Positions 7,662 to 17,335 of a DNA stretch of 64,000 nt are shown in pieces. Position numbers and translations under genes: made by a program. This stretch comes from Roseovarius aestuariivivens (lineage in GTDB: Bacteria > Pseudomonadota > Alphaproteobacteria > Rhodobacterales > Rhodobacteraceae), in the NCBI RefSeq assembly GCF_004761875.1, contig NZ_SJEY01000003.1, positions 334,231 through 398,230 of the forward strand. The letters run 5' to 3'. Position 1 is the first letter of the stretch. Each line of letters opens with the position of its first letter. The notes beneath the pieces are model-generated. The model worked only from the letters and a program-made list of their open reading frames with translations, ran no database searches and had not been told where the DNA came from.

Positions 7662-8810
7662 GTGAGCAACACCACCGTTGAAACCGAACCGCCCATATCC
7701 CCCGAACCATCCCAACCGGTGCTTGCGCCGCGATGGGCGGTGATCGGGATTTTCCTGATGCTGCTTGTGGCGGGTCTGGCCTATGCTCGGGCATTTCTCA
7801 TGCCGGTGGTCCTTGGCCTGCTGCTGCACCTCGTGTTTACACCCGTGCGCCGCCGACTGGAACGCTGGGGCATCGGGTCTGGCATCTCCGCGACGCTCAT
7901 CGTCGGCACCCTGCTCTCGCTTTTGGTCGTGGGTAGCCTCGGGCTTTCGGGGCCGGTCAGCAAATGGATCGATCGCGCGCCGATGATCGGCTACGAGGTA
8001 AGCCGCAAAATCGACCAATTGCGCGTAGCAACCGAGGACGTACAAAGGGCCGCCGAAGAGGTCGACGACATCGCCGATGGCAACGAGGAAGAGACCGAAC
8101 CGGGCGTCCAGCGCGTTCAGGTCGAGGAGAATAGCGGGCTGATCGACTACGTGACCGGCCTTCCCTGGCTTGCCGGCCAAATCGTTTTCACACTGGTTTT
8201 GCTGTTCTTCCTGCTGTCGTCTGGCGACATGTTCTACGAAAAGCTGGTCCACGTGATACCGACATTCCGGGACAAGCGGCGCGCGATACGGATCGCCTAC
8301 AGCATCGAGCGCGAGCTATCGCGCTATCTCTTCACGATCACACTCATCAATGCCGGGCTGGGGATCGCAATCGGCCTCGTGATGTGGGGGCTTGGCATGC
8401 CCAATCCGGTGCTGTTTGGTATCCTGGGTTTCCTGCTGAATTACATGCCCTATCTGGGCGCTCTCACGGGTGTAGGTATCGCGACGGTCGTGGCGCTCAT
8501 CACGTTTGATACGGCACAACAGGCCTTGATCGTGGGCGCGGTCTATTTCGCGCTGACCTCGATCGAGGGTCAACTGGTCACGCCTTATTTCGTCAGCCGC
8601 AACCTTAGCCTGAACACCGTGGTCGTGTTCCTATCTGTAACGCTCTTTGCCTGGCTCTGGTCGGTGGTGGGCATGCTGGTGGCGATGCCGCTTCTGGTCA
8701 CCTTGCGGACCTTCTGCGCACACGTGCCAGCACTGTCGGGACTAGGGCATTTCGTGTCGGCCCGCGGGGCCGAGAGCTTATCGGACAGAAAGCCCCCCGC
8801 CAAAACCTAG
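7662..8810 (+). CDS. AI-2E family transporter (PerM-like)
   Basis: GTG start at 7662 with a clear AGGAGG six bases upstream. The 382-residue protein has the family's pattern of membrane helices: two near residues 25-85, a long polar loop (about 110-160) rich in Glu/Asp, and five or so helices from 165 to the end, including the conserved GLGMPNPVLFGILGFLLNY and PYFVSRNLSLNTVVVF. Members are permeases for small molecules; the name comes from autoinducer-2 export, but the substrate of most members is unknown. Confidence 0.88.
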   Translation: MSNTTVETEPPISPEPSQPVLAPRWAVIGIFLMLLVAGLAYARAFLMPVVLGLLLHLVFTPVRRRLERWGIGSGISATLIVGTLLSLLVVGSLGLSGPVSKWIDRAPMIGYEVSRKIDQLRVATEDVQRAAEEVDDIADGNEEETEPGVQRVQVEENSGLIDYVTGLPWLAGQIVFTLVLLFFLLSSGDMFYEKLVHVIPTFRDKRRAIRIAYSIERELSRYLFTITLINAGLGIAIGLVMWGLGMPNPVLFGILGFLLNYMPYLGALTGVGIATVVALITFDTAQQALIVGAVYFALTSIEGQLVTPYFVSRNLSLNTVVVFLSVTLFAWLWSVVGMLVAMPLLVTLRTFCAHVPALSGLGHFVSARGAESLSDRKPPAKT

Positions 8811-8860
8811 ATCCGGGCCACGGCTGCCTCCGCTACTTACGCTTTTGAACGTGTGTTAAC

Positions 8861-10009
8861 CTAGCGGTTCATCGACGCAGCAAAGCGTTCGAAAAGGTAA
8901 AAGCTGTCCTGCGGGCCGGGGCTGGCCTCGGGGTGGTGCTGTACCGAGAAGACCGGTCTGTCAGCGATGCGGATGCCGCAGTTCGACCCGTCGAAAAGCG
9001 ACACATGGGTTTCGACCACGCCCTGCGGCAGGGTTTGGCTATCGACGGCAAAGCCGTGGTTCATCGAGGTGATCTCGACCTTGCCGGTCTCCATGTCCTT
9101 CACCGGATGGTTCGCGCCGTGATGACCGTGGTTCATCTTCACCGTCTTCGCGCCAAGCGCGAGCGCCAGCATCTGGTGCCCGAGGCAGATGCCGAAAACC
9201 GGCAGGTTCTTGTCCAGCACCCCCCGGATCATCGGCACGGCATAGGCGCCCGTGGCCGCCGGATCGCCCGGACCGTTCGACAGGAATACGCCGTCGGGGT
9301 TCTGCGCCAGCACATCCTCGGCCGTGGCGGAGGCGGGCATGACGGTCACGTCGCAGCCCGCGCTGGCCAGGCACCGCAGGATGTTGCGCTTGGCCCCGTA
9401 GTCGATGGCCACGACCTTGTGCTTTGGCGCGGTCAGGCGGGTGTAGCCGTCGGGCCAGGCCCAGCGCATCTCGTCCCAGCGGTAGGACTGCGCGCAGGTG
9501 ACGGTCTTGGCGAGATCCATGCCTTCGAGACCCGCAAAGCCTCGCGCGGTCTCAACCAGGGCGGCCACGTCGAACTTGCCCTCGGGATCGTGACAGAGCG
9601 CCACATGCGGCGCGCCCTGCTGCCGGATCGCGCGGGTCAGGCGGCGGGTGTCGATACCGCCGATGGCGATGCGCCCGCGCCGCGCAAGCCAAGCGCCCAG
9701 ATGCTCGACCGCGCGCCAGTTCGACGGCTCGGTCGGGTCCCATTTCACGACCATGCCATCTGCCACAGGATCGGCGGTTTCATCGTCCTCGGGATTGACG
9801 CCCACATTGCCGATATGGGGGAAGGTGAACGTCACCACCTGCCCGGCATAGCTGGGGTCGGTCATGATCTCCTGATACCCGGTCATCGCGGTGTTGAAGC
9901 ACAGCTCGGCGGCGACGGTGCCGGTCGCACCGAATCCGCGCCCGTAAAAGACCGATCCATCAGCGAGGGCGAGGCAGGCGGTGGGGTGCGGGTCTGGGGC
10001 GTGGGGCAT
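8861..10009 (-). CDS. carA: Carbamoyl-phosphate synthase small subunit
   Basis: A 382-residue protein with the N-terminal CarA domain (ALADGSVFYGRGFGA, TAMTGYQEIMTDPSYAGQ) and a C-terminal class I glutamine amidotransferase carrying the nucleophile in FGICLGHQ and the His-Glu pair in VQHHPEASPGP. It releases ammonia from glutamine and passes it to CarB, making carbamoyl phosphate for arginine and pyrimidines. Full length for the family. carB is not in this window. The gene stands alone, divergent from yqeY. Confidence 0.97.
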   Translation of the reverse strand: MPHAPDPHPTACLALADGSVFYGRGFGATGTVAAELCFNTAMTGYQEIMTDPSYAGQVVTFTFPHIGNVGVNPEDDETADPVADGMVVKWDPTEPSNWRAVEHLGAWLARRGRIAIGGIDTRRLTRAIRQQGAPHVALCHDPEGKFDVAALVETARGFAGLEGMDLAKTVTCAQSYRWDEMRWAWPDGYTRLTAPKHKVVAIDYGAKRNILRCLASAGCDVTVMPASATAEDVLAQNPDGVFLSNGPGDPAATGAYAVPMIRGVLDKNLPVFGICLGHQMLALALGAKTVKMNHGHHGANHPVKDMETGKVEITSMNHGFAVDSQTLPQGVVETHVSLFDGSNCGIRIADRPVFSVQHHPEASPGPQDSFYLFERFAASMNR

Positions 10010-10213
10010 CGCGGCGGGCTCCGGGGCTGGGGGCGCAAATTGTCCCGTTCCTATGCCCCGCCCGCCACGGGGTCAAGGGGGGCTTGGCGCAGGATCGAAC
10101 CTGCCCAAGGCGCCGCAAAACAAGGGCCCGGACGTCCCCGGCGCAGCATTGCGAAGGCCGGAATGATCGGCTAGGGTGACGAACTTGTGACATAGCATGG
10201 GGATGCAGGACAC

Positions 10214-10681
10214 ATGGGATTGCGCGACCGCGTCAACAGCGCGTTGAAACAGGCCATGAAGGACAAAGACACCGCGCGTCTGGGCACGCTGCGGCTGATC
10301 AACGCGGCGATCAAGGACCAGGACATAGCCCAGCGCGGCGGCGACTCGGATGCCGGCGTGGGCGATGGCGATATCCTCGCCATCCTGGGCAAGATGACAA
10401 AGCAGCGGCAGGAGAGCGCGCGCGCCTACGAGGAAGGCGGACGGCTGGATCTCGCCGAGCGCGAGCGAGCGGAAATCGAGGTGATCGAAGAATTTCTGCC
10501 CCGCCAGCTCTCCGAAACGGAAATCTCCGAAGCGATCGACGCGGCGATCAGCGATACCGGGGCCAGTTCGATCCGGGACATGGGCAAGATCATGGGCCAT
10601 CTGAAGACTCGCTATACCGGTCAGATGGATTTCGGCGCGGTGGGCCCGCGCGTCAAGGACAGGCTGAGCGCTGCGGGCTGA
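10214..10681 (+). CDS. GatB/YqeY domain protein
   Basis: A 155-residue all-helical protein beginning MGLRDRVNSALKQAMKDKDTA and containing the family signature LGTLRLINAAIKDQDIA and the C-terminal DMGKIMGHLKTRYTGQMDFG. YqeY proteins resemble the C-terminal tRNA-binding domain of the GatB amidotransferase subunit and are suspected to act on aminoacyl-tRNA. GCAGGA serves as ribosome-binding site. It diverges from carA. Confidence 0.92.
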   Translation: MGLRDRVNSALKQAMKDKDTARLGTLRLINAAIKDQDIAQRGGDSDAGVGDGDILAILGKMTKQRQESARAYEEGGRLDLAERERAEIEVIEEFLPRQLSETEISEAIDAAISDTGASSIRDMGKIMGHLKTRYTGQMDFGAVGPRVKDRLSAAG

Positions 10682-10689
10682 GGCCCGCC

Positions 10690-11211
10690 CTAGGGATCCG
10701 GCGTGTCCGGGAGTGCGGCGGCGGCCTTGAGCGCATCGGCGATCTCGCCATAAAGCGCCTTGCGCTCATCCTCTGACAGGAACGCGCCGATCTCGACCTC
10801 GCGGCCATGGCCGCGCAGGGTGATGTAATGCGGCACCGGCCCGCCTTTGGGGTGCATGTGCACCTGCGCCCAGTAAGACTGGCAATCCCATTCCTGCGCG
10901 GCGCGTCCACGCGGGTTGACGCGCCGCAGGTGGACCTGCTCGGGGTCGATCGTCAGTTCCTCACCCATCGCGGCATCGGAATACGAGCGCTCGAGCGCCC
11001 ACCAGACCCCGCCGACCGCCAGCACGAGGAACGGTAGAAGCCCCCAGAGCGTGACCGTGCCCAACAGCGGGTAGAGCGGCAGGGTCAGCATGCCGCAGGT
11101 GATCAGAATGAAGATGGCAAATCCCCGGCGCGGCAGCGACCGGTGCGGCCAGAGCCGCAGACGGTGCATGTCGCCGCCGGGATCGGGTATGGCAGACCAT
11201 TCGTAAGGCAT
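10690..11211 (-). CDS. DUF2244-type membrane protein
   Basis: I choose ATG at 11211 (MPYEWSAIPDPGG); an upstream in-frame ATG adds a low-complexity leader. The 173-residue protein has the motif WPHRSLPRRGFAIFIL leading into a helical hairpin at about residues 30-75 and a polar C-terminal half (ERSYSDAAMGEELTIDPEQV, HLRRVNPRGRAAQEWDC). This matches the DUF2244 family of alphaproteobacterial membrane proteins. Function unknown. Convergent with yqeY, 8 bases apart. Confidence 0.75.
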   Translation of the reverse strand: MPYEWSAIPDPGGDMHRLRLWPHRSLPRRGFAIFILITCGMLTLPLYPLLGTVTLWGLLPFLVLAVGGVWWALERSYSDAAMGEELTIDPEQVHLRRVNPRGRAAQEWDCQSYWAQVHMHPKGGPVPHYITLRGHGREVEIGAFLSEDERKALYGEIADALKAAAALPDTPDP

Positions 11212-11340
11212 GGCGCTATTGTAACGTGCTCTTGCGCCGCGGAAAGGGCGGCAAATGGCGCAGGTCGCAAAAAAGGGCGGCGCGGCCCCCTCGCCCTGCG
11301 CGATCACCCCCGGAATGTTTCGACCAAGAAGACGCCCCGG

Positions 11341-11778
11341 TCAGCTTTCCAGCCAGATCGTAACAGGTCCGTCATTGACCAGGCTGACCTGCATCTGCGC
11401 GCCGAACCGCCCGGTCTCGACCGGCACGCCCAGATCCGCGAGGGCGCTTGCGAAACGATCAAAGAGGCGGCGGGCCTCCTCGGGCGGGGCCGCGTCGGAA
11501 TAGCCCGGGCGGTTGCCCCGGCGCGTGTCGGCGGCCAGGGTGAACTGGCTGATGACAAGCGCGCTGTCCGAAACGTCCCGGACCGAGCGGTTCATCTTGC
11601 CGGTCTCGTCCTTGAAAATCCGCAGCTTGGCCACCTTTGCGGCCAGAGCCTCGGCGCTCGCCGTGTCATCGTCTTGCATCGCGCAGGCCAGCACCAGAAG
11701 ACCGGGGCCAGTGCGCCCGATGACGTCGTTCTCGACCGTGACCTCGGCCCGGGTCACCCGTTGCAAAAGCGCGCGCAT
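11341..11778 (-). CDS. dtd: D-aminoacyl-tRNA deacylase
   Basis: A 145-residue protein of exact family length beginning [17 protein letters not shown]. It has the SQFTL motif and the C-terminal Gly-cis-Pro motif [11 protein letters not shown] that together form the chirality-checking pocket. The enzyme hydrolyses D-amino acids from mischarged tRNA in the cytoplasm. It lies upstream of and apart from the pseudouridine synthase, both on the minus strand. Confidence 0.96.
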   Translation of the reverse strand: MRALLQRVTRAEVTVENDVIGRTGPGLLVLACAMQDDDTASAEALAAKVAKLRIFKDETGKMNRSVRDVSDSALVISQFTLAADTRRGNRPGYSDAAPPEEARRLFDRFASALADLGVPVETGRFGAQMQVSLVNDGPVTIWLES

Positions 11779-11829
11779 GATATCTTAGATCCTTCTCGGT
11801 GACGCGGTGATCGGCGGGTGGTGCATGGC

Positions 11830-12639
11830 CTAGCTGTCACGGCGGCGGCGCTGGACCTTCTTGGGCCTGGGCTTGCCCGGTGTCTGGCGCGGCGCCTCTC
11901 CCGGCGTGGTTGCCAGCCCGAGCTGGTCGCGCAGCACGCGCGGGCGGATCTCCTCGACCTCCCCGCGCTTGAGCTGACCCAGCTGGAACGGCCCGTAGGA
12001 CACGCGAATGAGGCGGTTGACCGAAAGGCCCACGGCCTCCATCGCGCGGCGGATCTCGCGGTTCTTGCCCTCGCGGATCGCTACGGTGGCCCACGCATTG
12101 GCGCCGGTCTGGCGATCGAGCGTGATCTGCATCGGCTGGAAACGTTCGCCGTCAAGATCGAGCCCCTTACGCAGCGGCTCGAAGGTGGCGTCCTCGGGCC
12201 GACCCTTGAGTCGAACGCGGTATTTGCGCACCCATCCCGTCTCGGGCAGTTCCAGCTTGCGCTTGATACCGCCATCGTTGGTCAAAAGCAGCAGCCCCTC
12301 GGAATTCAGGTCCAGCCGGCCCACGGTCATCACGCGCGGCAGGTCCTCGGGCAACTCGTCGAAGATGGTGGTACGGCCCTGTTCGTCCCGGGTGGTGGTC
12401 ACAAGGCCGGTGGGCTTGTGATAGAGCCAAAGGCGGGGCGGCTCTGGCGCGCCGAGGCGCTTGCCGTCGACCTCGATCCGGTCCTTGTCGGTCACGTTGA
12501 GCGCGGCACGGTCAATCGTCTTGCCGTTCACGCTTACCCGGCCCGCCACGATCAGGCGTTCGGCCTCGCGCCGGCTGGCCAGCCCGGCGCGGGCGATGAC
12601 CTTGGCGATACGCTCGCCGGGAGGTGTTTTCTCTGTCAT
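11830..12639 (-). CDS. RsuA/RluB-type pseudouridine synthase
   Basis: Start taken at 12639 (MTEKTPPGERIAKVIARAG); the frame is open much further upstream but overlaps tadA there. The 269-residue protein has an S4 RNA-binding domain (LASRREAERLIVAGRVSVNG) and the catalytic domain with VGRLDLNSEGLLLLTNDG, whose Asp is the nucleophile. It would isomerise a uridine in rRNA, most like RluB (23S) but RsuA cannot be excluded. The Lys/Arg-rich C-terminus (PKKVQRRRRDS) likely binds RNA. Divergent from tadA by 63 bases. Confidence 0.92.
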   Translation of the reverse strand: MTEKTPPGERIAKVIARAGLASRREAERLIVAGRVSVNGKTIDRAALNVTDKDRIEVDGKRLGAPEPPRLWLYHKPTGLVTTTRDEQGRTTIFDELPEDLPRVMTVGRLDLNSEGLLLLTNDGGIKRKLELPETGWVRKYRVRLKGRPEDATFEPLRKGLDLDGERFQPMQITLDRQTGANAWATVAIREGKNREIRRAMEAVGLSVNRLIRVSYGPFQLGQLKRGEVEEIRPRVLRDQLGLATTPGEAPRQTPGKPRPKKVQRRRRDS

Positions 12640-12702
12640 GGCCAAGGGCCATAGCCCATCGCCCGGGCTTGCGAAAGCGCGCTTTGCCGTGCAGGAAGGG
12701 CC

Positions 12703-13158
12703 ATGACGTTCAAAAGCCACATGGACGCCGCGCTTGCCGAGGCGCGCAAGGCCGCAGAGCGCGGCGAGGTGCCGGTGGGCGCCGTGCTGGCCGATCCGGC
12801 GGGCCGGATCGTGGCGCGGGCCGGCAACCGGACGCAGGAACTGAACGACCCCACCGCCCATGCCGAGATCCTGGTGCTGCGCGAGGGATGCCGCGCGGCG
12901 GGCAGCGCGCGCCTGACGGGCTACGCCCTGACCGTGACGCTGGAGCCGTGCGCGATGTGCGCGGCGGCCATCGCGGCGGCGCGCATCGCGCGGCTCTATT
13001 ACGGAGCGGAGGATCCGAAATCCGGCGGGGTGGCCCATGGCGCACGGATCTTTACCCACGCGCAATCCCACCATAAACCTGAAATCTATGACGGAATCGC
13101 CGCAGACGAGGCCGCCGCGCTGTTGCAGGAGTTTTTCCAAGGGCGCCGCGCCGGCTGA
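12703..13158 (+). CDS. tadA: tRNA-specific adenosine deaminase
   Basis: A 151-residue cytidine-deaminase-fold enzyme. The zinc site is visible as THAEI-type DPTAHAEI (His and catalytic Glu) at about residue 48 and PCAMCAAAI at about 84, with the C-terminal GARIFTHAQSHHKPEIYDG typical of TadA. It deaminates A34 of tRNA-Arg(ACG) to inosine. Divergent from the pseudouridine synthase. Confidence 0.95.
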   Translation: MTFKSHMDAALAEARKAAERGEVPVGAVLADPAGRIVARAGNRTQELNDPTAHAEILVLREGCRAAGSARLTGYALTVTLEPCAMCAAAIAAARIARLYYGAEDPKSGGVAHGARIFTHAQSHHKPEIYDGIAADEAAALLQEFFQGRRAG

Positions 13159-13298
13159 CGCGTGCGGAAAGGAGTTCGTACTGAAATTGTCCGCGCACCA
13201 CTCACGACACACGATAGGAAAACAGCGCCAGCCGGTCGACCATTCCTGTTTACAGCAGCCGCGCAGGCACTGCCTATCCCCCTTGCCGGGGGGATGAT

Positions 13299-14063
13299 GT
13301 GACGCTTCTGGCTCTGGCGAAAGAGATCGAGGACCTGACGGAGATCCGCGCGATCTGGACCCGTCTCTGCGCCGGTCTGACGGCGCATGGTATCGAGCAC
13401 GTCATCTATGTGACCGTGGATGCGGCCCGCCGGAACCCGTTTCTTCTGTGCACCCTGCCCGGCCTCTACGACGATTTCAGGCCAGAGGCCGATCCATTCC
13501 TCGAATGGTGCTGCAACACCTATACGCCAACGCGCACCGGGCAGGAATTCATGGCCGATCACGCCTATCTGCCGCCCGAGGCGAAGGCGTTCATCACCCG
13601 CGCCGGGCGGCTTGGCTTTCGCTCGGGGCTGGGTATTCCGGTACGGCTGACCGGGTCGGAGCGCTATGGCGGGTTCAACCTTGGCACCGGGCTGGACCGC
13701 GCGGCGTTTTGCGACCGGATCGTCCCCATGGCGGGCGACCTTCGGCTGCTGTGCCTGCTGGTGCATCGCCGCATCGAAGAGCTTGGCCTCGATGCGCCGG
13801 CGCATATCCAAGCCGAGGACGGGTTTCGCAGGCTGATGGTGGCGGGCGACGACCCGTCGGGCCAACTGCAGGACCTGTCGCCGCGCGAGCGCGAGGTGCT
13901 TTACCTCGTGGCGCGCGGGCTAAGCCGGAAGGAATGTGCGCGGATGTGCAACATCTCGGTGCACACAGTCGCGGAATACGTCAAATCCGCCTATCGGAAG
14001 CTGGGCCTGCGCAACCGGGCCGAGGCGGCCTTGTTCCTTGCCCGCGAGGGCGGCGCGCCCTGA
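13299..14063 (+). CDS. LuxR-family regulator with autoinducer-binding-like domain (solo)
   Basis: GTG start at 13299 with a GGGGGG ribosome-binding stretch. The 254-residue protein has an N-terminal domain of about 170 residues resembling the acyl-homoserine-lactone binding domain (YDDFRPEADPFLEWC holds the conserved Asp), and a C-terminal LuxR helix-turn-helix at about 185-250 (LSPREREVLYLVARGLSRKE, ISVHTVAEYVKSAYRKLG). No luxI synthase is next to it, so it is a solo; it may sense an exogenous or non-AHL signal. No lux-box-like palindrome was seen upstream. Confidence 0.85.
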   Translation: MTLLALAKEIEDLTEIRAIWTRLCAGLTAHGIEHVIYVTVDAARRNPFLLCTLPGLYDDFRPEADPFLEWCCNTYTPTRTGQEFMADHAYLPPEAKAFITRAGRLGFRSGLGIPVRLTGSERYGGFNLGTGLDRAAFCDRIVPMAGDLRLLCLLVHRRIEELGLDAPAHIQAEDGFRRLMVAGDDPSGQLQDLSPREREVLYLVARGLSRKECARMCNISVHTVAEYVKSAYRKLGLRNRAEAALFLAREGGAP

Positions 14064-14087
14064 CGCGCCGCCGCCCGCCCGAGGCGA

Positions 14088-14780
14088 TCAGAGCTCGATC
14101 GGGTGCATCACCTCAGGCTCGATCACGTCGACGCCGGGCAGGCCCGATTTGAGCGCCTCGGCGGATTGTTCGAGGATCGGGAAGGTCTTGTAGTGGCAGG
14201 GGATGACCGTCTTGAAGTCGAAGAAGGTCTTGGCCGCATAGGCCGCGCGGGTCATGTCCATGGTGAAATGCCCGCCGGCGCAGAGGATGCCGATTTCGGG
14301 TTTGTGCAGGTCGTGGAAAACCTTCATATCGGCCATCACGTCAGTGTCGCCCGAGACGTAGATCGTCTTGCCCTCGCCCGCGATCATGAAGCCGCATTCG
14401 GTGCCCGGTACATGCGGGCCGCCCTCGCCGCCAAAGCTCGACGAATGGGTGGCATGAACCATGGTGACCTTCACGCCGTTCAGGTCCACCGTGCCGCCCT
14501 TGTTGAAGCCCACGACCTCGAGCCCTTCTTTTTCTTCCCACCACGACATCAGGTCGAACTGGCCCACGACCGGCACGCCAAGCGTTTTCGCCAGCCCCGG
14601 CAGGTCGCTGGCATGGTCGAAATGCGCATGAGTAAGCAGAATATGCGTGGCGCCCTGCGTGGCCGCGTCGTGCTGATCCTCGGCCAGCATCGGGTTGCCG
14701 GTCAGCCACGGGTCGATGAGCAGAACCTGCCCGCCGATCTCGATGCGGAAACTTGCGTGTCCAAGCCAGGTGATTTTCAT
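14088..14780 (-). CDS. UPF0173 metallo-beta-lactamase-fold hydrolase
   Basis: A 230-residue metal-dependent hydrolase starting MKITWLGHASFRIEIGG, with the metal-binding THAHFDHASD motif near residue 51, the GDTDVMADM segment and C-terminal PCHYKTFPILEQ. These features define the UPF0173 (YtkL-like) family. Substrate unknown. Divergent from the ceramidase-like gene, a common arrangement next to gatC-gatA in this group. Confidence 0.9.
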   Translation of the reverse strand: MKITWLGHASFRIEIGGQVLLIDPWLTGNPMLAEDQHDAATQGATHILLTHAHFDHASDLPGLAKTLGVPVVGQFDLMSWWEEKEGLEVVGFNKGGTVDLNGVKVTMVHATHSSSFGGEGGPHVPGTECGFMIAGEGKTIYVSGDTDVMADMKVFHDLHKPEIGILCAGGHFTMDMTRAAYAAKTFFDFKTVIPCHYKTFPILEQSAEALKSGLPGVDVIEPEVMHPIEL

Positions 14781-14836
14781 GTCGCCTCTCCTATCTGTTT
14801 GGCCTGATCCTAGCGCATGGAGCCTTGAGGAAAAGC

Positions 14837-15499
14837 ATGGACTGGACAGCGGCCGTCGATGGCTATTGCGAACGGCTCGCGCCTGGGTTTTGGGCCGAGC
14901 CGATCAATGCGGTGACCAACCTGGCCTTCCTGCTGGCCGCAGGGATCATCGCGCGGCGTTTACGCGGGACGGGCTTGCCGGTGGCCTGGGCGCTGACGGC
15001 GCTTCTGGCGCTGATCGGGATCGGTTCGTTCCTGTTCCACACGTTCGCGCAGCCATGGGCGGCGCTGGCCGACGTGCTGCCCATCGCCCTGTTCGCGCTG
15101 CTTTACACCTATGCCGCCAGCAGGGCGTTCTTGGGTCTTTCCTGGCCGGTCTCCGCGCTGATCACAGCGGGCGTCGTGCCCGGCGCGGCGGTGATGTCGG
15201 CGCTTCTGGCGGGCGTGCCGGTCTACGGGCCGTCCGGGCCTTACCTGATCCTGCCCGTGCTGATCGCCGCATACGCCCTTATCCTGCGCCGTTCGGCCCC
15301 GACAACCGCCCGCAACCTCGGCATTGGGGCGGCGATCCTGCTGGTCTCGCTCACCTTCCGGGGGCTCGACGCGCCGCTTTGCGCCGCGTTCCCCGTCGGC
15401 ACGCATTTCGCCTGGCATTTGCTCAACGCGGTCATGCTGGCCTGGATGATCGAGACCTACCGCGCCCACATGCTTGCGCCGCTTGCCCCCCGGCGCTAA
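14837..15499 (+). CDS. Ceramidase-like (PF05875-type) membrane protein
   Basis: ATG at 14837 is chosen because GAGGA lies 5-9 bases upstream; a TTG at 14825 is the alternative. The 220-residue protein has about seven membrane helices and the alkaline-ceramidase signature: Asp/Cys/Glu near the N-terminus ([20 protein letters not shown]), [15 protein letters not shown] in the middle and FAWHLLNAV near the end, supplying the His/Asp zinc ligands. The family hydrolyses amide bonds in lipids such as ceramide or related membrane lipids. Substrate in this bacterium is unknown. Confidence 0.75.
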   Translation: MDWTAAVDGYCERLAPGFWAEPINAVTNLAFLLAAGIIARRLRGTGLPVAWALTALLALIGIGSFLFHTFAQPWAALADVLPIALFALLYTYAASRAFLGLSWPVSALITAGVVPGAAVMSALLAGVPVYGPSGPYLILPVLIAAYALILRRSAPTTARNLGIGAAILLVSLTFRGLDAPLCAAFPVGTHFAWHLLNAVMLAWMIETYRAHMLAPLAPRR

Positions 15500-15531
15500 A
15501 CGACACGCGACAGACGCAGGAGACCCGCCCC

Positions 15532-15819
15532 ATGTCGATCGACACCGACACCGCCGCCAAGGTGGCCAAGCTCGCCCGCATCCGCGTGGAAGAGGACGAT
15601 CTTCCGGCGCTGGCGCAGGAATTCAACACCATCCTCGGCTTCATCGAACAGCTGTCCGAGGTGGATGTGGAGGGCGTGGAACCGATGACCTCGGTCAGCC
15701 CGATGCGCCTCAAGCGGCGCGAGGATGTGGTGACCGAGGGCGACCAGCAGGACAAGGTGTTGTCAAACGCGCCCGACGCGCGCGAAGGGTTCTTTGCCGT
15801 CCCGAAGGTGGTGGAATAA
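15532..15819 (+). CDS. gatC: Asp-tRNA(Asn)/Glu-tRNA(Gln) amidotransferase subunit C
   Basis: A 95-residue protein starting [19 protein letters not shown] with GAFIEQL-type helix ([20 protein letters not shown]) and C-terminal FFAVPKVVE, all typical of GatC. It acts as a belt around GatA and GatB in the complex that converts mischarged Glu-tRNA(Gln) or Asp-tRNA(Asn). The stop codon TAA overlaps the gatA start by one base (TAATG), so the two are translationally coupled. gatB is not in the window. Confidence 0.95.
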   Translation: MSIDTDTAAKVAKLARIRVEEDDLPALAQEFNTILGFIEQLSEVDVEGVEPMTSVSPMRLKRREDVVTEGDQQDKVLSNAPDAREGFFAVPKVVE

Positions 15820-17303
15820 TGACCGATCTGAACACGCTGACCATCGCGCAGGCGCGCGACGCGCTGCGCACCGGCGAGACGAGCGCAGCCGAACTGACCG
15901 AGGCCTGTCTCAAGGCCGCCGAGGGCGCGGGCGCGCTCGGGGCGTTCGTACATCCCACGCCGGATCTCGCGCGCGAACAGGCCAAGGCGGCAGATGCGCG
16001 GCTGAAGGACGGCGATGCGCCCGATCTCTGCGGCGTGCCGCTGGGGATCAAGGATCTCTTCTGCACCAAGGGCGTGGCGAGCCAGGCGGCCTCGGCGATC
16101 CTTGAAGGGTTCCGTCCGGAATACGAATCGACCGTGACGCAGAACCTATTCGACGCGGGCGCGGTCATGCTGGGCAAGCTCAACATGGACGAGTTCGCCA
16201 TGGGCTCCTCGAACGAGACCTCGACCTATGGCAATGCCGTGAACCCCTGGCGGCGCGGCAACGAAGAAACCGCGCTGACCCCCGGGGGGTCTTCGGGCGG
16301 CTCGGCCGCTGCGGTGGCTGCCGATCTCTGCCTTGCCGCGACCGGCACCGACACCGGCGGCTCCATTCGTCAGCCGGCGGCCTTCACGGGCATCACCGGC
16401 ATCAAGCCGACCTACGGGCGCTGTTCGCGCTGGGGGATCGTCGCCTTCGCCTCGTCGCTCGATCAGGCCGGGCCGATGACCAAGGACGTGCGCGACGCGG
16501 CCATCATGCTGCGCACCATGTGCAGCCATGACCCCAAGGACAGCACCAGCGCCGATATCCCTGTGCCGGATTTCGAGGCGATGCTGACAGGCGACATCAA
16601 GGGCAAGGTGATCGGCATTCCCAAGGAATACCGCATGGACGGCATGCCGGAAGAGATCGAGAAGCTTTGGGCGGACGGCACCGAGATGCTCAAATCCGCC
16701 GGGGCCGAGATCCGCGATATCTCGCTGCCGCACACGAAATACGCCCTGCCCGCCTATTACGTGATCGCACCTGCCGAGGCGTCCTCGAACCTCGCGCGCT
16801 ATGACGGCGTGCGATATGGCCACCGCGCCAAGCTCGCGCAGGGCGACGGCATCACCGAGATGTATGAAAAGACCCGCGCCGAGGGCTTTGGCGACGAGGT
16901 CAAGCGCCGCATCATGATCGGCACCTACGTGCTGTCGGCGGGCTTTTATGACGCCTATTACAACCGCGCCCGCAGGGTGCGCGCGCTGATCAAGCGCGAC
17001 TTCGACGAGGTGTTCGCCGCGGGCGTCGATGCGATCCTGACGCCGGCCACGCCGTCGGCCGCGTTCGAGCTGGGCCGCGAAAGCGACGACCCGGTCGAGA
17101 TGTATCTCAACGACGTGTTCACCGTCACCGTGAACCTGGCCGGTCTGCCGGGGATCTCGGTGCCGGCGGGGCTCGATGCGCAGGGCCTGCCGCTGGGGCT
17201 GCAGCTGATCGGGCGGCCCTGGGAAGAGGGCGATCTGCTCAACACCGCCTATGCGCTGGAGCAGGCCGCCGGCTTTGTGGCGAAGCCCGCGAAATGGTGG
17301 TAA
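15819..17303 (+). CDS. gatA: Asp-tRNA(Asn)/Glu-tRNA(Gln) amidotransferase subunit A
   Basis: A 494-residue amidase-signature enzyme. The Ser-cisSer-Lys triad is visible as Lys in PLGIKDLF, Ser in the glycine-rich [14 protein letters not shown] and Ser in [13 protein letters not shown]. It liberates ammonia from glutamine for the GatCAB complex. N-terminus [19 protein letters not shown] is usual. Coupled to gatC; a lipoprotein gene follows closely. Confidence 0.97.
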   Translation: MTDLNTLTIAQARDALRTGETSAAELTEACLKAAEGAGALGAFVHPTPDLAREQAKAADARLKDGDAPDLCGVPLGIKDLFCTKGVASQAASAILEGFRPEYESTVTQNLFDAGAVMLGKLNMDEFAMGSSNETSTYGNAVNPWRRGNEETALTPGGSSGGSAAAVAADLCLAATGTDTGGSIRQPAAFTGITGIKPTYGRCSRWGIVAFASSLDQAGPMTKDVRDAAIMLRTMCSHDPKDSTSADIPVPDFEAMLTGDIKGKVIGIPKEYRMDGMPEEIEKLWADGTEMLKSAGAEIRDISLPHTKYALPAYYVIAPAEASSNLARYDGVRYGHRAKLAQGDGITEMYEKTRAEGFGDEVKRRIMIGTYVLSAGFYDAYYNRARRVRALIKRDFDEVFAAGVDAILTPATPSAAFELGRESDDPVEMYLNDVFTVTVNLAGLPGISVPAGLDAQGLPLGLQLIGRPWEEGDLLNTAYALEQAAGFVAKPAKWW

Positions 17304-17335
17304 GACCGGCCCGAACCATGAGGCATGTGATCCAG

